Of a DNA stretch of 64,000 nucleotides, positions 45,297 through 56,121 are shown one piece after another; the first letter of the stretch is position 1; each line of letters opens with the position of its first letter. The translations under genes were made by a program, and so were the position numbers. The notes beneath the pieces are model-generated. The model worked only from the letters and a program-made list of their open reading frames with translations. It had not been told where the DNA came from and did no database searches. Source of the DNA: Aplectana chamaeleonis (Eukaryota > Nematoda > Chromadorea > Rhabditida > Cosmocercidae); contig JAPDOI010001758.1 in NCBI GenBank assembly GCA_029168955.1, positions 62,001-126,000 of the forward strand. The letters are read 5' to 3'.

Positions 45297-45876
45297 TAAA
45301 GGCAGTGGTCGCTATGAAAACAGTGGTGGAAAAACCAAAAAAATCACTTTACCCGCGAACGGCTAAAAGACCACGAAGGTTAAGCGGCAAGAAACGAGAT
45401 AAAAATAGAGTTATTAGAATCTTAAAATCCAATTCGTACAGACGTGCACAGCTCCGCCCAAAAAGATCGGAGTCTCATGTGTGTATATTCAAGAATCATT
45501 GACGTTCACAGCCAGAAATGTGTGCAAATTTAACTACTGAAAACTGTTAAACATAGAAAACAAGCGCTTGATTCAAAGTTTTGAGTAGATGAGGACAGAA
45601 ATTTTTGAGCTGGTCAGTTCGAAGGCTACTGTTCATTGATTTAATTTCAATTTTAAGCCAGCTGATGTTTTTGATGTTAGAGATCATCGATGCCCATGAT
45701 GTGGAGTAGGCTCGCCCAACATCAAAAGGTAGGCAAATTTATGCTTTAAATTTCGCCTAAACCAGGGTTTTTTTCGCAAATTTTCCTCATAGTTTCTACT
45801 ACTCTGAATCCAGAGAAGGGTATAAAGAGAAAAAGAAGTCAGGCATATTTTATCGCGACCACTGCCTTCAATGTAA
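45297..45876 (-). mobile_element. MITE family B, copy 2
   Basis: The ends AAAGGCAGTGGTCGCTATGA and TTTATCGCGACCACTGCCTT are inverted. The body, in reverse, matches the copies at 40031 and 61994: GTGCACAGC.CCGCCCAAAAAG, GATCGGAGTCTCATG and AAAGAGAAAAAGAAG. It is the better-ended copy of family B. Confidence 0.8.
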
Positions 45877-46118
45877 AATGCCTCGGCATGCAGTCAGCAA
45901 GGACTGTTTCTGCGGCTCATTTTTATACTCCGTCGCGTGTGCGACGGCGTCGTCGCGGCTCCCAGTACTCGACGTGGGGATGAGTCGTTGGCGAATGGGC
46001 TTGACGCAACATTACGTCCTGATTTGTTCAAGCTTTCAGCATACGTGTTAATTTTGCTCTACTTCTTTTTTAACATTGATTTTATGATTTCTCATTTACT
46101 ACTGCTTGATCTAATGAT

Positions 46119-46612
46119 TAAAGGCAGTGTTCACGATGAAAAAAAGTGTTTGAAATTCTCCTAGGAATGGGTAGTGGAGGGACACTCTGTAACGTTAACG
46201 TCGAAACAACATATGAAAACGAGCCAGGAAGAGCCCAGAAAGAGCCCGAAGTTGCTACTTTGAGCGCAAGGCAAACCCCAAAAGCGCATTGCCCGCCCGC
46301 CGACGTGAACGAATGGAAGCTTGAAATCGTGATATGAGCGGTGGTTTCCGATTATGGGCCCCGTTCTTCCCGTCATTCTCGACTTCTCTCTTTACTCAGG
46401 TCAGTTCTCATACATCGGCGGCAAAAGACGGAAGTTGCAAGGCTCGGAAAACTCGTCCACCATGCTTCTCTAGCTCAATTTCTGAGGGACCATAACTCCG
46501 TCCCCAGAAATTCTTGTACGATTGCAGAGACATCGTTGGAGTCAGCATGGGACCGTTTCCAAGATAGGCGAAAAAACAGAAAAACGTTTTTTATCGTGGA
46601 CACTGCCTTTAA
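46119..46612 (-). mobile_element. MITE, AAGGCAGTG family A, copy
   Basis: The ends TTAAAGGCAGTGTTCACGAT and TTATCGTGGACACTGCCTTTAA are inverted and flanked by TTAA-like sequence on both sides. The body is collinear with family A in reverse. The last third is most like the copy at 41059 (AATGGGTAGTGGAGGG, AACGTTAACGT), so these two form a subgroup. Confidence 0.87.
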
Positions 46613-47641
46613 ATGTTCGTCTTCATTTAGATACCATCGGCGTGTCAAGGATATAGAAGGCAACTATCCATTATAATATTTTATAATACTATTTTTACAA
46701 AACAAATTCAACCTTTATTATATTTTTATCAACGTCGTTCTAGGAAGATGCGAAATTTTGATTTTTTCCACTGCTCAAACGTTTCAGAGGTTCGTGTGAT
46801 TCCCGCTGCTCATAGATTGCGACAAAATGATTGGCGCCGTTAAGCTCCGTGTGAGCAACAGACGAAGTTTTTCCAATTGTGCACGGTGTTACAGTTATGC
46901 AACGGAGTTCACCTAATTCATCCATTTTCGCAAACTTCCTCCTACTAGTTTCGCCGCGCTCTCGACAGTCAGTGATGAGAGCGATAGATCGCAGCGTTAG
47001 CCGCGGCGATGGAAGACAGTTCGTACACTACGACCCCGTCGCAGCGAAGGAAGTATGCACTAGGTCATAGCGCGCTTGAACACTGGTCAGTTCAGGGACA
47101 AAATCGGACCGCAATTGCCAATGGTTAAATGCATATTGTTTGGCACGCGCATTGCGTGTTCACAAACTGCGATTAATCTCACAATATCCAGGGTTCAGGG
47201 GTAAAGAGGGTAGCAAGAAGAGAAAATTTGCCAGGACATATTGAATCATTCAGGTAACTTGCTTCAATGCCTGCGATGCCCCCTATAGTTGGGGCTGTGG
47301 GTCTTAGTGGGATTGACCGATCAACTAATAGTAAGATGGTACACCAAGTGACCCCGCTCCCACTCTGTTTGACTATGCTGTCCTAATTTCACTTTTTGTC
47401 TTACTGTTTTTATAGTTTTTTTTTTATATCGGATGTTCATGCACGCTCCTAGGATGTGTAAGGTTGTGTTCCTTACTATTTCCGGCAAGCGATACAATAC
47501 AATGCAATAAGCCTTGCACGATTTTAAGATGTTTTTTTTGCCGGGTATGCAGTTCAACGATGCAGTGCACGTTATGGTATGCTTACACCAGGTGGTGAGT
47601 TGATCGCCGTTTACCGAGCAGTTGAGTGAGAGCGGCGCTGG
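46613..47641. other. Intergenic stretch, no supported gene
   Basis: Frames are short and without motifs. A simple T-run lies near 47417-47427. Confidence 0.35.
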
Positions 47642-47712
47642 GGCTTCGGTGGTGCAGTGCGATAAGGCGCTACCCCGGAAAGGGAATATACTGGTTCAAT
47701 CTCGCCCGGAGC
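47642..47712 (+). pseudogene. tRNA-like sequence
   Basis: GGCTTCG at the start pairs with CGGAGCC at the end to form a 7-bp acceptor-like stem. TGGTGCAGTGCGATAAGG resembles an A box, and CTGGTTCAATC resembles a B box with the TTCAA loop. The anticodon and T stems pair poorly, so this is probably a tRNA pseudogene or a tRNA-derived SINE head rather than a working tRNA. The identity cannot be read securely. Confidence 0.35.
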
Positions 47713-49154
47713 CAAGCGTTTTGCTATCAACTCAGCACCTTCTGTAAACAATGCAATAAGTTGCACATGCCTCCGAAGTGAAACGGAAACTGTGGGAGCG
47801 AGCGCGAATAGGAAATACTGCTCATTACAACCCTTTTCGTGAGAAAAAAAATTCAGAAAACTCGTCAAAGCCAGATGCCTCTGCTCAAAACCGGCCTGAT
47901 CCAGCTCAATCGTCAGGAATTGCGTGACTTGCACAGAAACTTAGTAAACAGTGCAAACACAAATAACCAGGCTTGCCAAATCTATGTAAAAAGTGGCTAG
48001 AGGGAACTCAAATACCCGGGCAGACTCTCCTTTCGCACACATAAGAACAGAAATAGAATTTTCTGGGTGTGCCTCAGCGATTCGGCAGATTCTTAGCAGG
48101 CTTCTCACCTTTTCGGAAGGTTATAGGTCTTTTATCGGAGAAGTTTTCCCGATGAAACTTCAACTGAGCGTGATTTTCCGAGAGGTGTATTGGCACACAT
48201 TTACATATATAAAAGGCGAAGATAACTGAAATGGGTTGTATTTTGCTGGTTTCCAATGTTCTCGTGCAATGACGACGAAATTCTGCAGGCATGCGCGCAG
48301 AAAAAAATGCAGCAAAATCAAAAGAATTATCAGATATGAAATATCAGTATTATTCACTCAATTGGGCACTTACTAGGAAATCTCTTTAGTCAAATATGAG
48401 CTTTTTATTTATTTATTTATTTATTTATTATACGCCGTTGCCGACGTGCTCATAAGCTACAGAGTAGGGAGTTGGAACCATGGAAATGAATACAAAAGCA
48501 AATAAAAAACTTAGCGCAACGATTTAACCGCCGACCACAAAACCATTGTTGAAATTATAGAATAATTGAAAAGGCCACACTGGATAAAGTCAAGAGCCAT
48601 GAAAGGTTGTGGGGGGCAGAAAGAAACAAAAAACCCGAGCGAGTAGTGCTAGAAGCATGAAACTGACCAGTGTTTCTCGGTACGGGAAATAAATTCATAG
48701 TAATCCGTCTCATATTCAAGTAACTGTGATGGAAGCGACCCTACCCACGCGGCTTCCTAGGATGAATATGGTCCTCCGACCGCTGTTAGGTATCTGGGTG
48801 ATGTATCTTAAGAAAATTCCAAATGTCAGGGGCTGATAAGTGTAGATGACAGGTGAAGATAATTCAGGTTCCAGCTGCAGGCCTATAGCACTAAACTTGA
48901 GATGGAGGGAAACTTGGATGCTGAATTAAGAAATAAATATATGGCTCAGAACCCAGGTTACGACAACCTTATGAGATATGAGATGGGACCTTGGTCAGTG
49001 ATCGACATAGTTAAATACGTTGCTGTGGAACGTTAATAAACCGCGAGAAGGCAATACAAGAAGAGAAGATCGTTTAGTGCTAGATAGTAGACACTGGTAA
49101 TTGAGCAGGTCGCCATGAGAAGTATAGAATAGCATTAAACAATGTCGGTGACGC
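47713..49154. other. Intergenic stretch with a TTTA microsatellite
   Basis: No gene. (TTTA)n occurs at about 48405-48430. Read from the minus strand it is an (AAAT)n run after GCAACGGCGTATAAT, which could be a non-LTR retrotransposon tail. No reverse transcriptase sequence adjoins it on that strand. Confidence 0.4.
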
Positions 49155-49257
49155 CGATACATTGAAGAACATCAATTCATTCATTCAAGAACACACACAT
49201 TGAAGAACATCAATTGAAGATTCATTGAAGAACATCAACATTCGATACATTGAAGCT
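49155..49257. repeat. Short CATTGAAGAACATCAA repeats
   Basis: ACATTGAAGAACATCAATT at 49161 and 49196, TCATTGAAGAACATCAAC at 49224 and a partial ACATTGAAGC at 49248. Spacing is irregular. Confidence 0.7.
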
Positions 49258-49788
49258 TTTGAAGGGGGAACTTACCTAGTCAAATCGAAAACGCTCTTTC
49301 CGAATCCGCCATAGTTTTGCAATGAACTTCAAGTTAGCAAGATGTAAGCGTGTAAAGATTATACCTCGTACTCCTCTGTTTCGTAATCAATTCATGCATT
49401 ATTTTAACAGCTTATGCTATATTAATGGATATGATTGTGTTGAGCACACTACATTTAGCAGTTAATAGCCTTGAACGCGAGATGCGTGCTAATGGTGGTG
49501 AGTCATGGCCTTGGAAGCTTTTTCGCTATCTAGCCCCACATCAGCTAAGGCGCGTGGAAAAGAGGTATGGAGTGGGGATTGTGTAGCGAAGTTGAGGGTT
49601 TTGATAACCGTAACTGTCAATGTTCATCCAGCTTTGGTTAAAAAAGCGTCTTAAGATCAAATCGACGTCACAGTTGAATTTCTTCGTTTCTGCAGCGTTT
49701 TTCATAGTTTTCACAGCAGTGAAAACTTGAAAACATTCCCTCCAGGATTTCATTCGTTGGTCATTCATCCAGGGTAATGCTCTTGCCA
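49258..49788. other. Spacer before the LINE relic
   Basis: No confident gene. It may contain decayed upstream sequence of the LINE that becomes recognisable at about 49790. Confidence 0.3.
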
Positions 49789-50122
49789 TTGCAAATCCAT
49801 TAGCTTATCTTATCAATCAGTCTATGATGTTTGGAAAAGTGCCATCCCGATGGAGAGATGGAGACACTCGTTTGTGAATCCCATCTTGAAAATGCGACCA
49901 TTTAATGACCCAGGGAAGTAAAAACGTGTGAGCATCACTTCCATTTTTTGTCGGCTTTTCGAAAAAATTTCGGATAGAACATTGTTCTTGATTTGGATGA
50001 AAACCGCAACTTCTAACACTTCGTAACATGGGTTTGTAAATGGGAGATCCGTTGAGACCAATCTATTGGAATGTGTTGATAACTGGTCCTCGATGAAAAA
50101 GGGGCATGCGATATCATATAAC

Positions 50123-50396
50123 ATGTGTCCGAATGAGAATGGCTGCCCATGCGGCCGGCGTGCTTTGCAGGCGGCCGTCGCATGTGCCTCGGACGAGTGT
50201 TGGATTCGAACGGTGGCCATCCCCCCCTGCTGCAGAGCTGATCGATCGGCGCAGTGTTTGCTGCCAGCCGGTGCCGGCCCCGTTCATCGTCGATGACTGT
50301 GGGTGACGTTTCGCATGATCGTCCTAGAGCGGCGAACTCTACGGCCGCCTGCCAAGCACGCCGGCCGCATGGGCCGCCATTCTCATTCGGACACAC
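50123..50396. mobile_element. GC-rich inverted-repeat element in the LINE
   Basis: The ends TGTGTCCGAATGAGAATGGC and GCCATTCTCATTCGGACACA are perfectly inverted over 20 bp and continue for about 50 bp (GCCCATGCGGCCGGCGTGC, GCAGGCGGCCGT). It separates the reverse transcriptase segments GHAISY and LDFDFAKAF, so it is an insertion. No clear target duplication. The GTCCGAATG tip recalls the element at 55901. It is non-coding. Confidence 0.8.
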
Positions 50397-51849
50397 TTGA
50401 TTTTGACTTTGCCAAGGCGTTTAATAGAGACAGCCACAAAAAACGTAAGCAGTATGCAGACGATCATATGTTCGGCCCCTTATGGCGAGTGGAACCACGG
50501 TCTTTAATCCAAATAAAAAGAAGGATATTCTGAAGATTGAAAAATGCCAAAACAGCTTCAAGTGGAAGCTTTTGATTAGGAAGAAAGGGTATTCATACAG
50601 TGCGTTTCATAATTATGGGACACCCTCGTATTTCCCTATGACACTTCTCCCGTTATCGATGGGGCTTTTCTGTAAAAACTATAGTAATCAGCTTGAGAAA
50701 TCACCATTATAGTCGTATTTCCAGATCACACGAGCATCTCATCTTTTTTAGAACACAGCTTTTCGTTTTTTGGATTGTTTCATAATTATAGGACACCTTA
50801 GGTAATACGCATATTTCTTGTTCCTACGAGCGAACTAACGACGGTTTCATAGCGAATTGTGGTGCGCGCGAAGCGCGCACCAGATTTGGTTTTGAATTGG
50901 CCATGCGCGCGACCCGTTTTTCGAAATCTCAATTCAGAGTGAACGAAGAAATTAGCTCTAAATTGCATTGAAAAGAGCGCAAGAAGTTGGTATAGGAACC
51001 CAAAAATGGTTTGGAATGGTTTTCTGGTTTTCGAGTTAAAAGTGACAGACCGCGCGTTTTTGTTGTTAATCTCCTTTTTTTTCAGACGGCGTTCACGATC
51101 TTGCGGGTACACTTGAAATTGAGCTAGGGAGCTCATTTTTTGGATAGGAGGCTGGAAATGGATGCAGGTCGCTCCTAAACCATTTTGAACTTGATACCTC
51201 AACTTTGAAGGGTACCTCAAAATCGTGGGTTTACATACCAAATTAGCCGTGGAGCACGAAAACTGCTTCTTTCTGCTACGACTGTGGAGACCGTGGTGGG
51301 TGGGTGAATCTGCAGCCAATCAACACAGGTCGTCGGAGGTAAGTACTGAACTTGTCAGAATTCGTACTCATGACGCGTCATCGATCGATAATCAATTTTA
51401 TCGATTTTGGCGCTTTCTGCAGTAAATGCGGCCAGTAGTAATGATAGCTGAAGGGATTGGTTTATCGGTTGGGATATTTTGCTAATCAGTCATTATCGAT
51501 AAATACCAATCAATAATATTGATTTTTTCGCCCGTTGCACAAAATGCCGCAATGATTTTTTATTGTTCACTTTTTTGGGAAATTTTCTCATCATGCAAGA
51601 TCAAATATTAATGAAGTCACTTGTTTGGAAACTCTTCTCATCAGGCAAGATCAAATATTAATGGTCAATAATATCGAGCTCTCACATGTTGCACAAAATG
51701 CGGGATTGAGTGGTATTTTTTATGGTTTTGGGTCATAAGTTTTAAAAATTGTACTCATACGGCAATATCGTCTGTTAGATGTTTCATCATTCCAAAATGG
51801 AATTTTCTGAGCAATATTGAAGTCAGAAAGGGAACCTTCAGGAAAAATA

Positions 51850-52375
51850 TGTGAAATTTCTGAAAATTTAGCTTCCTGGCAAAAGTAACGATTTGGTAAT
51901 GGTGAAAAAAAAGTTTCAAAAATACCTTGTAATATCTTTAAAAAACTATTTGGCGTAAAATAGCCTGGAGTAATAAAAAAGCTAGGAAATGAAGTGAAAT
52001 AACCAAAGATGCGATTTGGTGGTCGATCATTTCACAAGCTTCTCCGTTAAACTTATCAAAACGAAATCAAGCGCGCAACGGAAACATTAAGCCATTCTTT
52101 AAAGCTGTAATAAGGAAATTAGCATAGGTCAAGCTAGGTGAACTCCATTCCATATCGTGCTTGATTTCGCTTTGATAAGTTCAGTGGAGAAGCTTGTGAA
52201 ATGATCGACCACCAAATCGCATTTTTGGTTATTTCACTTCATTTCCTAGCTTTTATTACCCCAGGCTATTTTACGCCAAATATTTTTAAAGATATTTCAA
52301 GGTATTTTGAAACTTTTTCACCATTACCAAATCGTTACTTTTGCCAGGAAGCTAAATTTTCAGAAATATGTTCTC
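51850..52375. repeat. Long inverted repeat inside the Tc-like element
   Basis: The arms, about 205-220 bp each (51850-52075 and 52159-52375), share TTCTGAAAATTTAGCTTCC, AAAAGTAACGATTTGGTAAT, AAATAGCCTGG, GAAATGAAGTGAAATAACC, GGTGGTCGATCATTTCACAA and TTATCAAA.CGAAATCAAGC. The spacer is about 85 bp. Probably a fold-back element nested in the larger one. Confidence 0.85.
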
Positions 52376-52766
52376 TGCCTCGGTTTTACACCTCATTCAG
52401 GTGACTGAAGACACTTCCTTGAAGTTTTTAGATGACTGTCGGGTTGATTTGTTCGCAGTCCTCTCTAACACATCACGTTTCCGCTCTTCAATGACCTCCA
52501 TTTGCTAATGGCTCGACGTGCCAGGGTAAAATAGACACAGGTAGCAACCAGGATGTCTGACGAAACCCATGGGTCTTGATTTGAACCGAATTCTCAATGA
52601 AGCGTACGCGGGCCAGGACCAGACTCACGCAGAATTCGAGGTTGAGTATCCTTGCGCAACCATTAGACGCTAACTTTGTGCAGCACAACGTCGGATAAAC
52701 AGCTACATAAAAGGAAGACATCTTTGCTAAGAGAGATTCACCGGATGACTCGGTTCAATTTGGCTC

Positions 52767-53862
52767 ACAAGGGAACCACAATAAGTCATAGTGACCATTC
52801 CGAATGAAATGTACTTTTCTAGAACCATTTTTGGACGAAAAGTCCGAATATGCCTATCGCAGCTGCCTAGACCCACTCTGAAAAAAGTTATGAGCGTTTT
52901 TTAAAGCCTTGCGGGAAGGTAAGGGTACCCCCCATGGAATTTTTAAGGTGTTTTTAAATTTTTCTCCGGATTTTGCTAAAAAACATGTACGTAGGGGTAA
53001 TCTGGGGTGCTGAACACGAATCTGGGGTTCGCTTCTATAAATTTTGAGGTTTACTGTAGGTTACGGAAGATATCATGCCATTTAGAGGGGAAAACCTACC
53101 TCAATATTCCGATTGTCGACAAATGGACATCGAATTCTTATTTAGCACCTCAAATAACCCCCACATGGAAACTTTGAGACAAATCTGAGACTTCGACCAA
53201 ACTACCGTATACCCACCGTAATCTACCGTAAGCTGACAAAAATCGATAAACTGACATCAGATTCGTGTTCAGCACTCCAGATAACCCTCACAGGAACGAT
53301 TTGAGCTACATCTGTCGTCACATTCCGGAAATCATCAAAAGTTGATTTTGCCGTCAATTTTCTCTGCCAGTGGGAAGCTTTGAACAATTATAGTCGAAAA
53401 CTTCGGAAAAACGACAAATGAACCTCAGATTCGTGATCAGCACCCCAAATGACCCCCCAGAAAGAATTTTTAGTCGAATCTGGAAAATTTTTCTGAAACG
53501 CTTCGAGAGCCCTCTAATTGGTAAAAATAAACGCCCAACCGAAAATCCGCACAAGTCCAAAACGCTGTTAGTCTGCGCAAAGTTTGGAAAATGTTCCTTC
53601 ACCCAAACTTCGCTTAGTGGGGTAGTTTTGGGCGCTGATTACGATTATCAGGTCCGTTTCCGGAATTGCGTGAAAATAATGCGCTTTTTGGATGGTACAA
53701 TAGGGACGAAAATCACAGAATAAACGCTCATAACTTTTTTCAGAGTGGGTCTAGGCAGCTGCGATGGGCATATTCGGACTTTTCGTCCAAAAATGGTTCT
53801 AGGAAAGTACGTTTCATTTGGAATGGTCACTATGACTTATTGTGGTTTCCTTGTCAGCTAAA
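52767..53862. repeat. Inverted repeat enclosing repeat E, inside the Tc-like element
   Basis: The arms of about 140 bp at 52767-52908 and 53722-53862 share AACCACAATAAGTCATAGTG, CCATTC, CTAGAACCATTTTTGGACGA, AAAGTCCGAATATGCC and CAGCTGC.TAGACCCACTCT. Between them lies a family E copy (AATCTGGGGTGCTGAACACG, ACCGTAATCTACCGTAAGC, GTCCAAAACGCTGTTAG). The whole may be one complete E-type element with its termini. Confidence 0.8.
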
Positions 53863-55257
53863 CAGGACAACCGGCTCGGGGAAGTTGAGCTGCCTGACCG
53901 GTGTTGCATGGCGGATGTTCTTGGGTAGGAAAGGCAGCTGATTCCTTTCTAGATGATGTGTTCGAGCCAGAATAAGTTCAACTTGGGTGAATGGTGTAGA
54001 CAAACATGCTACTGACATGATACCGCCAAGCGACAAGGATAGTGCTCTGAATGGAACTTCGTTAGTTCGGCTGATGTTCATCGAAGCGTTCTGTGAGACT
54101 TGAGAGCGTGAGCTAGCCCTCGATTCTACTCGTGTACTCGTGAATAGTTTGTATTAAGTGCCACAAAGTACTGGCGCAGTGCATTTTATCATTTTCGAGT
54201 AGAAGGCTACGGCCAATCTTCGTAGGCAAGCCAGGCAAGGCGAGTGTTCAAGCGCATCAGTCCCGAAAGACGTTCTTCGGCAGACAAGAAGTGGCGGTAT
54301 TGCAAGAGCCAGCATGTAGTTCTAAGCCAAACTTCAAGGAATACCTTAAAGGTACACTGAGACGTCGAATTTACGCTGACCATAGCCAGCTTTAGACTGT
54401 GGAAGTGAACAGGCGTGTTAAGCTTTAGGAGTACGACCAAACCAACTCAACAGTCCGTCAAAAACTCCCATGAAAGATCCAATAACATCTGCATACGATA
54501 ATCGAGCATGGCGATGGCCATACTTGCTATAAATGTATTGCTATTCCGTTGGTATGAACAAGAAACCTGCGGATTATCTAAGGTGTCCTATAATTATAAA
54601 ACAGTCCAAAAAATGAAACGTAGTGTTCTAAAAAAGGTGAAGAGCTCGTGGAATCTGGAAAGATGACTGTAATGGTTATTTCTAAAGCTGATTACTATAG
54701 ATTTGGCAGAAAAGCCCCATCGGTAACAGTAGAAGTTTTAGAGTGAATTTTGAGGGTGTCCTATGATTATGAAACGCACTGTACAACAGAATTCCGAGGT
54801 CTCACGTGAGGAATAGTTATTTCAACTTACCCACGCTTGAGTCAAGAAGAAAAGTTTTCGATATATGCATGGTCTACAAACTTTTCAACAGCAAGATAAA
54901 AATAGGTTTCTCGCAATTTTTTGAACTAAGGCGCACCCGATCCAGAAGGGGAACGTTTCAAAATGGTAATACCTCGAACCAAATCGAACATTGTCGCACA
55001 TTCCTTTGCAAAAAAGGGTGAGTTCCAGCCGCACTCATTTGATGCCGAGCGCGGATCATATAAACTCTTTATCATGTTTCAAAATCATCTAATCTAATCT
55101 AATCCCCGAATATACCGAGCCGCGTCTGAATTTTTGCACACGGGTGTCAGCACCACGGATGTGCGGCAAATGATTTTGAAAATTCGGCAAACGGCAATCG
55201 GCGAAAAAAAGATCCCAAAAACAGCCGGTACTGTTTACTACATACGGTAGACGCACG

Positions 55258-55495
55258 TACAGTTCAACTCCGCATTGCCGTTCAGTCCGCAAAGTGCATG
55301 CTGATTGCGAAAGAGCTGTGGCGCGGTTGCGAGTATCCTCAGACAGGGATGTGGGATCACCCGGGCGGTTTCGCCCTTGGTGCCCGGGTGATCCACATTC
55401 CTGTATGAGAGATACTCTCGCAACCGCGCCGTAGCTCTGTTTTCGCAATCAGCGTGCACTTTGCAGACTGAACGACAATGCGGAGTTGAACTGTA
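55258..55495. mobile_element. TA-flanked hairpin MITE, copy 2
   Basis: It begins TACAGTTCAACTCCGCATTG and ends CAATGCGGAGTTGAACTGTA. The arms pair for about 110 bp through GTTCAGTCCGCAAAGTGCA, GCGCGGTTGCGAG and GGGATCACCCGGGCG. It matches the copy at 22676. With TA as the duplicated target the element proper starts CAGTTCAAC. Confidence 0.87.
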
Positions 55496-55900
55496 AATAG
55501 TAAAACATCGCTCCTCTCCCACAGCACATCAAAAACGCTGCGCTGCGAAGTAATGTGATGCTTATGTGGTGATCAAGACCAAATGCTGTGTAGTGAGGCT
55601 CCTAGAAAGGCTTCAGAAGCAGTCATCTTTAGGATTAAGCCAAATCTGTGAATGTTAGAACTTCTCTAACCAACATGTAACCCTTCACGCCGAGCACGGA
55701 CCACCCTTCGCAACGGGGCGGTTTGTTGTAAATATGAGCTCGATTACAGTCCACCGCTGGGCGGCGCGGCAGCTTGCAAATGAGGTAGTATCAATCATGC
55801 TGCGCCGCAAAATCAATTGTCCTCCTTTGCATCTAATCGCAGAGTAGAGTTACCGCGCATCGGGGCGAAAAAAAATTTCCTAGTAGCAAATGTGAACTAA
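55496..55900. other. Spacer, nothing recognised
   Basis: Just over 400 bp without a gene or paired repeats. Confidence 0.35.
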
Positions 55901-56121
55901 AGTCTGTCCAAAAGAGACTGTCCGCCCACGCGGTTGGTGTGCGGGTCAAGTACCCATCGCGACGGAAATTTCGGACAAGCCCCTCCATGATCGCAAGCAA
56001 CTAACTGTGCTATTAGCCTAATTTTCTCCCTTATAGACTCACAAGTATGTAAAATACCTTCGCAACGGCTGTTCGACGCGTACACGGACCGTGTGGGCGG
56101 GCAGACCCATTCGGACAGACT
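55901..56121. mobile_element. Short MITE with TAA target duplication
   Basis: The ends AGTCTGTCC and GGACAGACT are inverted, and the similarity extends inward about 50 bp with mismatches (GTCCGCCCACGCGGTTGGTG against CCCGCCCACACGGTCCGTG in reverse complement). TAA occurs on both sides (55898-55900 and 56122-56124). A 3-bp TAA target is usual for PIF/Harbinger-type elements. That assignment is inference from the target alone. Confidence 0.65.

Larger units (their letters stand above)
50598..54781. mobile_element. 4.18-kb Tc-like element with ~220-bp inverted termini
   Basis: The left end CAGTGCGTTTCATAATTATG and the right end, in reverse complement CAGTGCGTTTCATAATCATA, start inverted repeats that continue for about 220 bp. 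Common landmarks are CGATGGGGCTTTTCTG, TATAGTAATCAGCTT, ACGAGC and TAATTATAGGACACCTTAG. TA flanks both ends (50596-50597, 54782-54783). The tip and the TA target are typical of the Tc1/mariner superfamily. The interior has no transposase I can recognise. The longest frame (50798-51319, minus, 173 codons) runs into the terminal repeat and matches nothing known. The interior also holds two large inverted repeats and a family E repeat. The element is therefore non-autonomous or badly decayed. Confidence 0.88.
49790..55105 (+). pseudogene. Non-LTR retrotransposon reverse transcriptase relic, in three pieces
   Basis: Piece 1 (49790-50122) reads NPLAYLINQSMMFGKVPSRW. It then continues across several frames, typical of the first reverse transcriptase blocks. 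Piece 2 (50397-50597) gives LDFDFAKAFNRDSH, after a deletion QYADDHM with the catalytic Y-A-D-D (about 50451), and VFNPNKKKDILKIEKCQNS, the conserved block after YADD. Piece 3 (54784-55105) gives FNLPTLESRRKVFDICMVYK and FFELRRTRSRRG, the C-terminal block of CR1/Jockey-like enzymes. It ends near a (TCTAA)n-like tail. Inserts at 50123-50396 and 50598-54781 separate the pieces. Pieces 2 and 3 rejoin in one frame when the larger insert and one TA are removed. Many stops and internal deletions show an old, inactive copy. Confidence 0.82.

Noticed and set aside
48405..48430. (TTTA)n as the tail of a non-LTR element on the minus strand
   Set aside because: No reverse transcriptase or endonuclease sequence could be read beside it. 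Could be a plain microsatellite.
50798..51319. 173-codon minus-strand ORF as the transposase of the 4.2-kb element
   Set aside because: No DDE/D signature or helix-turn-helix motif, and it runs into the terminal inverted repeat.
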